This document shows positions 57,721 to 64,000 of a stretch of DNA of 64,000 nucleotides, piece by piece. Origin of the DNA: Spongilla lacustris (taxonomy: Eukaryota > Porifera > Demospongiae > Spongillida > Spongillidae); the NCBI GenBank assembly GCA_949361645.1, contig OX442423.1:7053967-7117966 (forward strand). Direction: 5' to 3'. A program made the position numbers and the translations under genes. Positions within the stretch are counted from its first letter, which is position 1. The number at the start of each line of letters is the position of its first letter. The notes beneath the pieces are model-generated. The model saw only the letters and a program-made list of their open reading frames with translations, did no database searches and was not told the DNA's origin.

Positions 57721-57800
57721 GTGAATTCACAAATCTTACTGGAAGCGTTAGTGACAGCAGCTGCAGCTGCCAAGGCCACAGATGAAAGAATGGACAAATA
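57713..57800 (+). CDS. possible C-terminal exon of an unknown gene
   Basis: After a possible acceptor (AATTAAGCAG near 57721), NSQILLEALVTAAAAAKATD and ERMDK run to a TAG. It is Ala-rich and plausible, but unsupported by other exons. Confidence 0.2.
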
Positions 57801-57909
57801 GTGATGAGAAGTGCTCAGGGTTGGAGAAGGTGTGTCTTCCATTAGTTGCTGAGTCATCATTTGGAGCCTGGGGCTGGCATGAAAGCTGTGGTCTTCTCTT
57901 TTTCCTTCT

Positions 57910-57913
<4 letters not shown>

Positions 57914-57973
<60 letters not shown>
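57914..57973. repeat. (GT)n microsatellite
   Basis: About 30 uninterrupted GT units. Confidence 0.95.
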
Positions 57974-57974
<1 letters not shown>

Positions 57975-58163
57975 ATGAACTGAAGCCTACTACTTCAAAT
58001 TATTATGACACTTCCACTTCATTTTTTATGCATGGGATACGAGGCATGTGATAATGGGGTATGAGGTTATGGGGTATCACTACATGAGGTACATGTATGA
58101 GGTTATGGGATGGCCGGGGTATGCATTAAAAAAAAAAATGCACAGTATATGCATTGCAGTTTC

Positions 58164-58442
<279 letters not shown>

Positions 58443-58487
58443 TAAATTTTCAAAGAAATAATTAAGCCACTGGGGGCACCATTTGGA

Positions 58488-61400
58488 ATGGCTACACTTG
58501 ATGCGAGCGACGATCCGCGGGCTCAGGAAGTGTGCAACATGTAGCTCTTTGAAGTCTCACGTGAGTATCGGGTCACACACTTCTCTCTTGTGTACAGCTG
58601 CTTGACCCGGCTGTCGAGATACACGTGTCCGCGTTGCAACGTTCGGTACTGCTCACTGGCTTGCTACAGGCACAAGGTTAGATGTGTGATATTGCACACG
58701 TACGGTTTTAGGTAGCCAAACCAGTGTGACCATTTTCTATATAGAAACACCTGCAATGTTCGGAGTCGTTTTATCGTGACAGTGTCATCGCTGAATTGCA
58801 GCAGATGAAAGGGAGGTGCGTTGAGATCTGATGCTGCCAGAGGATGCGGCCAACTGGTTTTTATTTTACTATATAGCGGAGAGGAGAGGCGTCAGGTCAT
58901 GGAGACGTTGATGCGCATGCAAAAAGGAGAGGTGGAAGATTTCGATTACCAAACTGAGGATCACGCGGAGACGTTAGAAGCGCGAGTGGCTGGATTGGAC
59001 CTTGGTATGATTGGCGGTCGTAGTGAATGTACTTTTGCAAAACTTGGCTCTGACCAGCAGCTGTATCCATATTTACTTACAAGCGCTGAGGTTTTAAGGT
59101 GTGAATGTTTATGTACATATATGCATGCATTCAGGTCACCTGCAAAGGTGTGTGGTCACAGTACATTCATTAATGGGCAGGGAATATTTGCTACATGTTC
59201 ACAATTGCTCTGGTAACAAATTAAAATTTCACTCAAGAGAAAACACATTGCAAATGGCCCCAAGTGCAATGAGCTAGGTTGGGTTTGCATCCCCCTTGCT
59301 GTATAACATTATGGGTGCTGGGGGTCGGAAGCCAAGCAAACACTATCCCAACTCGGATCATCACGTTTAGCTTCTCAGCTGCATTGTTCCAAATCTCAGG
59401 CTATCACCCGACTCTATGGGAGACTTAGCATAACTCTGGTGAGGGCAAATGCTAGAGCTCTGCTAGCAAGGTGTACAGGCTGTAAGGATGGTCCAGGCGA
59501 TGAATTCTTAGTGTAGGTATTTCACATTTGTGTACTCTAGAGTTTTGATCAATGTGTATTATCGATATATGTATACCGGTGGAAAAAAAAAAAAACAATG
59601 TCGTGTAAAGAAAAGAAAAAAATTCTTATCAAGGCATTGTTTACCACCCTTGTGAAAAGCAGTGTCACATGACCTTAGCTTATTTACCACCCTTGTGAAT
59701 AGCAGTGCCACATGACCTTAGCTTGTTTACCACCCTTGTGAAAAGCAGTGTCATATGACCTTAGCTTATTTACCACCCTTGTGAATAGCAGTGCCACATG
59801 ACCTTAGCTTATTTACCACCCTTGTGAATAGCAGTGCCACATGACCTTAGCTTATTTACCACCCTTGTGAAAAGCAGTGTCACATGACCTTAGCTTATTT
59901 ACCACCCTTGTGAAAAGCAGTGTCACATGACCTTAGCTTATTTACCACCCTTGTGAATAGCAGTGCCACATGACCTTAGCTTATTTACCACCCTTGTGAA
60001 TAGCAGTGTCACATGACCTTAGCTTATTTACCACCCTTGTGATTAGCAGTGTCATATGACCTTAGCTAATGTGTTGTTTGAATGTTTATGTCATGGGCCG
60101 CATTTGCTGTAGTTTGTACGCACAGGGGGAAACAGTATAGCACATTCAAATGTGTGCACAGGTGCTCACCAAACTTTCTCACCAAGGTCTCAGAACCGTG
60201 GGGCCTTTTGAGGAGATTTAAAAAGTGGTATTACAAATTTATTTCCTGGTTGGGAGAATTTGTTGATCGGTGGTGAGCCCATTGGTCTAAATGCTGGGTG
60301 TGAGCTAGCCTGGTCCCCAGGCCCTATTTTATGGGGGGGAATAGGTCCATTGGCAAGAAACTTGGAATCACACTGTTGTAATTGAAAAAAAAAAATGAAA
60401 ATCTATGGACAATGTATATACGATGGCCTGGGACAGAAGTTAGCGCTGAGTACGGAAAAGTTTTTAACAAAAGTATACGATTACCTTTAAGATTCTTGAT
60501 ACCTTGCCAATGGACACCAGGCCCTATTTCCCCCCCCCCCCCCCCCCCCCCCAATATGGCCTGGGGACGAGGCTAGGCGTTAGCATATGGCCAGTGGCAT
60601 GTATGTATGACTCATGGTACACACATGTGTACATGTACATGTATGTTGTATATACAACTCTGGTACACACATACACCTGTACATGTGTGTGAACAGGTGA
60701 GGATAGTGCATGTGTGTGTTCCATTTATCCATCTCCCCTTTCTCTCTCACCCCTCTGCCTTTTCTGCACACCTCATCCTTCCCTCCTCCCCATCCTTCCT
60801 CTTCCTTCCTCTTCCTTTCCTCCTCCCCATCCTTCCTCTTCCTCTACTCCTCATCTTCTCTCTCCTTCCTGCTCTCTCCTCTTCCCCTCTTCCTTCCCTC
60901 CTCCCCATCCTCTCACCCTTCCTCCCTCTCATGAATCTCCATTTCTCTCTCGTTCATTCTGTCACATTTCTGCTATTCAGACAAAGATCTTGACCTGGTT
61001 TGGCAGCGACTTACTCCTTCAGAGCAGCAGCAGTTCAACCAGTTGGTTCAAAGTGGTCAACTTGGCCACCTCTTTCCCCCATATTCACCTTGGTGGGAGG
61101 TATGTGTTTGTTGGCTTGTGTCTTCTGTCGCCTTCTGATTTACCTACCCTTGCCTCCTCCCCCTCCTGCTCCTTGCCTCCTCTGGTCCATCTACCCCTCC
61201 TGCCCCTTGCCTCCTCTGATCTATTTATCTGCTTATTTCACCCTTCTGTATCACCACTCTGTTGTCTTCTCTGCCACACCCCTTCCCTCTGGTTGGCTCA
61301 CTGCTCCCCTTGTGTTGGTGGTAAGGTGTTTACATCAGTGGTTGAGGAGGAACAGTCATCCCCACAGAAGCCATCTGTGCTGAGTTGTTTACCACCACTG

Positions 61401-63516
61401 AACAGTCTAATAAGTGTGAGAATGCATGTAAAAATGTACATGTGTGTATGTGTGTTTGTATATGCATGTGTGTGCTGGTGTATGGAGTGGTGTATATGTG
61501 TGTGTGCTTGAACATATCTGTGTGTCTGTGCATGTTTTATGGGTATGCAGTGGCTGGTGGTTGCTGATGTTGTTATGTAATCCCCCTCCCTCCCTCCCTC
61601 CCTCCCTCCCTCCCTCCCTCCCTCCCTCCCTCCCTCCCTCCCTCCCTCCCTCCCTCCCTCCCTCCCTCCCTCCCTCCCTCCCTCCCTCCCTCCCTCCCTC
61701 CCTCCCTCCCTCCCTCCCTCCCTCCCTCCCTCCCTCCCTCCCTCCCTCCCTCCCTCCCTCCCTCCCTCCCTCCCTCCCTCCCTCCCTCCCTCCCTCCCTC
61801 CCTCCCTCCCTCCCTCCCTCCCTCCCTCCCTCCCTCCCTCCCTCCCTCCCTCCCTCCCTCCCTCCCCCTCCCTCCCCCCCCTCCCTCCCTCCCTCCCTCC
61901 CTCCCTCCCTCCCTCCCTCCCTCCCTCCCTCCCTCCCTCCCTCCCTCCCAAAGGACTCAAAGGTTTCACCGTGTATTTCCTACAACGTACTCAATGTTCT
62001 TTATGCTTATGCCTACACTGTGAGGCTGTATAATGGAGATCATATGGAGCTAGCTGTGCAAGCCAGCCAGGTGAGGTGTGTGGTGGACTTGTGGTTATGT
62101 GACATGGCTGGAATGGATATAGGGGTTATGAGGAATGGATATGTGGGTTATGTGGAATGGATATAGGGGTTATGTGGAATGGATATAGGGGTTATGAGGA
62201 ATGGATATGTGGGTTATGTGGAATGGATATAGGGGTTATGTGGAATGGATACGTGGGTTATGTGGAATGGATATGTGGGTTGTGTGGAATGGATATGTGG
62301 GTTGTGTGGATTAGTTATTTTCCTAGCATTTCATGTGTGTATGTAGGTGTGTAATCCATTTGTTTCAATCTGTTATTTGCATTGCATGAAGGAACAAATC
62401 CTTGTACAAGCAGAGTTTGTTTATTGTGAGTAAGATGCAGGATTCAATTATTGCTGATATACAATGTAACCATAAACTCAATTGAACTGTAGCAAGTTTA
62501 TTTGGATAGAGCCATACCAACAGTGTCATGAAACTGCTGATGGCTAGAAAGCCCAGACAGCACAGAGATCATGATCACTTGTTTCCACAACTGAACATTG
62601 TCTTGTTCTGGATCTGATAAGATAAGATCAATTGGATATTAGGTTTATTGCTTTCGCACTGGACCTTTTGCCTTTGACGTCACGCATGAATTTTGGGGGG
62701 GCAACTTTAAAAATGGCATAACTTCCCCATCATAGCTCCTACATGCTTTTCCTTTTAAATTTTTATTGAGAAGTAAATTACCACACGTTTCATTTTTGTT
62801 GTATTTCACGATGGAGCTCTGTAACGGATTTGTAAGCAGCGAAATATTGCGGAAGTTGCTAATGAGACACGCACAGTCGCGCTTTTCGATTTTTGGGGGG
62901 GCAACTTCCGGTAACTTGTGAGTGCTGTAACATTTGCACCGTAACTGGCGAAGGTACTTCATTTTGGAATATAGTCAGGCATTCATTTACCATTAATTTA
63001 GTACTTGCTGTGTTCCTTCGTGAAGTTCCTATAAGGACTGTTGTGTCAAACACAACCAATCAATTTGTGACGTCAGAAGGCAAAAGGTCCATTGAAGGGT
63101 AATGTTAAGGCTGGCATACAGGGGGGACTTTAGTTGATTTGTCGCATGCAACTCAAATGAATATGGACAAATGCCATCAGTTAACTAAACAATTATGGAA
63201 CTTTTACCCATATTCATTCGAGTTGCATGCACAAGTCAGCAGGAATTCGCCCTTGTATGCCGACTAGAACAGACAATTAAGCTGAATACAAATTATATAC
63301 ATATAATGCAATTGGTGATTGGTCCACCATTTCAGGTGGTTGCATCAAAAGTCTGGTTTGGATGTTTCTTTTTTAACCCTCACTGAGTATGTGAATGTTT
63401 CTTCTTGTCCCCAATATGCCCAGGCTGTTCTAGATATTTCTGGGACTCTTTCATCAAATGCACTATTTTACACCACCAGGGACGCTCTTCGTCATGCTGT
63501 CACCACAGTCCAGCAG
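58488..63516 (+). CDS. ZNHIT2: zinc finger HIT domain protein 2, partial at 3' end
   Basis: Exons: 58488-58540, 58598-58676, 58745-58815, 58877-59004, 60981-61099, 61326-61415, 61954-62070, 63424-63516. All introns are GT-AG and all phases agree. The start ATG gives MATLDASDDPRAQEVCNICL. The zf-HIT finger follows: CNIC, SRYTCPRCNVRYCSLACYRH, and HLQCSESFYRDSVIAEL. Further matches to vertebrate ZNHIT2: LVWQRLTPSEQQQFNQLVQS with FPPYSPWWE; YNVLNVLYAYAYTVRLYNGD; VLDISGTLSSNALFYTTRDA. The gene continues past the last donor (GTGGGT at 63517). ZNHIT2 works with the R2TP/HSP90 system in assembling U5 snRNP. The 57-68-bp introns 1-3 are sponge-like. Intron 1 uses a GTAGCT donor, chosen because only it joins the finger in frame. 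Confidence 0.92.
59637..60068. repeat. 44-bp minisatellite, about 10 copies, in ZNHIT2 intron 4
   Basis: Unit near TTTACCACCCTTGTGAATAG followed by CAGTGCCACATGACCTTAGC and TTAT; two main variants (GTGAAAAG/GTGTCAC and GTGAATAG/GTGCCAC) alternate. Confidence 0.95.
60531..60552. repeat. poly-C tract with repeated flank
   Basis: C22. CCAGGCCCTATTT precedes it and also occurs at 60317, suggesting remnants of one small element (60305-60575) with GGGGGG/CCCCCC ends. Confidence 0.5.
60720..60935. repeat. pyrimidine-rich CTTCC/CCTCCCCAT repeats in intron 4
   Basis: Imperfect repeats of CCTCCCCATCCTTCCTCTTC. Open frames across it are low-complexity artefacts. Confidence 0.85.
61580..61948. repeat. 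(CCCT)n microsatellite at a ZNHIT2 3' splice site
   Basis: About 370 bp, interrupted once at 61864-61881. It ends 2-5 nt before the AAAG acceptor of exon 61954-62070, so it is the polypyrimidine tract of that intron. Confidence 0.97.
62100..62310. repeat. 22-bp minisatellite, about 9 copies, in intron 7
   Basis: Unit GGAATGGATATAGGGGTTAT(GT) with AGGGGTTAT/GTGGGTTAT variants. Confidence 0.9.
62680..63110. repeat. inverted-repeat element in ZNHIT2 intron 7
   Basis: GGACCTTTTGCCTTTGACGTCAC at 62660 and its near inverse GACGTCAGAAGGCAAAAGGTCC at 63069-63090 bound about 430 bp. TTTTGGGGGGGCAACTT occurs twice inside (62692, 62890). Probably a non-autonomous transposon. Confidence 0.5.
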
Positions 63517-63583
63517 GTGGGTGTGGCTATTGTGTGAGCCAGAGAGCCTTGACACAGTTTTAGATGGTGGAAGGCAACCATGT

Positions 63584-63592
63584 ACACACACA

Positions 63593-63632
<40 letters not shown>

Positions 63633-63633
63633 A

Positions 63634-63698
<65 letters not shown>
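63584..63698. repeat. (CA)n microsatellite
   Basis: About 115 bp, interrupted by CCA and ATA variants. Confidence 0.95.
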
Positions 63699-63700
<2 letters not shown>

Positions 63701-63825
63701 ATCCCTTCCTCTTTTGTCCCCACTGTGAGATAGGATAAGCAAACTTTAATCCTCTTTGAATAACCCTAAGTTATAACTATCATAATCTCTTCTGTAACTA
63801 ATTGTGTACTTACATGTATGCCAAC

Positions 63826-63903
63826 TGTTGTAACTAAGCTGTACCAGTTGGCATAACTAAGCTGTACCAGTTGGCATAACTAAGCTGTACCAGTTGGCAT
63901 AAC
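63826..63903. repeat. 23-bp tandem repeat, 3 copies
   Basis: TAACTAAGCTGTACCAGTTG followed by GCA, three near-perfect units. Confidence 0.9.
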
Positions 63904-64000
63904 AACTTAATTTATTCATAAATTCAAACCACTAAATCAAGATACAATGACCACTTATTTCAAGTTAATAATATTAAATGATACGTACATAGATTGATTA

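Overview
The window is animal nuclear DNA. It has spliced genes with GT-AG introns (many only 50-85 bp), metazoan-type transposable elements, a eukaryotic tRNA-Ile and many microsatellites and minisatellites. The very short introns, the abundant (A)CATGTAC motifs and several repeat-encoded protein families that I associate with sponges suggest a demosponge. A cnidarian is not excluded; this is inference.

Layout. 1-1207: open reverse transcriptase fragment (minus), running off the left edge. 1964-9448: a 7.5-kb imperfect palindrome, both ends followed or preceded by TA, with nested MITEs and a minisatellite core. 9560-9632: tRNA-Ile(AAT). 9700-10145: decayed RT fragment. 10.2-19.7 kb: repeat-rich, with a 22-bp minisatellite, poly-G/C MITE ends and an inverted repeat near 17 kb. 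19750-20124: two spliced exons of a PKD-like protein (minus). 21194-27405: a complete, apparently intact BEL/Pao LTR retrotransposon (identical 155-bp LTRs, TSD TAAAC, tRNA-Tyr primer site, 1943-codon gag-pol). 28.8-29.3 kb: LINE 3' remnant. 30727-31380: three exons of a broken PPIP5K copy.

32.4-56.3 kb is a mosaic. A direct segmental duplication (block X 35.6-43.3 kb, block Y 44.8-56.3 kb) has been split by transposons, and each copy shows parts of the other's pre-insertion state. Two copies of one DNA transposon family (32450-34948, internally deleted; 45380-49288, longer) share the terminus TAGGTACTT and 7-bp target duplications (GTCAAGT, CCATATG). They encode a large RNase-H-like candidate transposase that I cannot place in a named superfamily. 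A second element (50758-54084) has 155-bp terminal inverted repeats, a perfect 10-bp TSD, a DUF6589-type transposase remnant and, convergently, a RecQ-like helicase with two nonsense codons. This matches the AcademH lineage of helicase-carrying Academ transposons. Block X instead carries a 4-kb insertion with an eight-exon, phase-consistent transposase-like gene (38627-40861, minus).

58488-63516: the only clearly functional host gene, ZNHIT2 (seven exons, plus strand, continuing past the right edge). It has a (GA)n tract just upstream of its ATG and a (CCCT)n tract forming the polypyrimidine run of one 3' splice site.

Most of the coding potential therefore belongs to mobile elements. Host genes are ZNHIT2, the PKD-like exons, the PPIP5K fragment and a few isolated possible exons.
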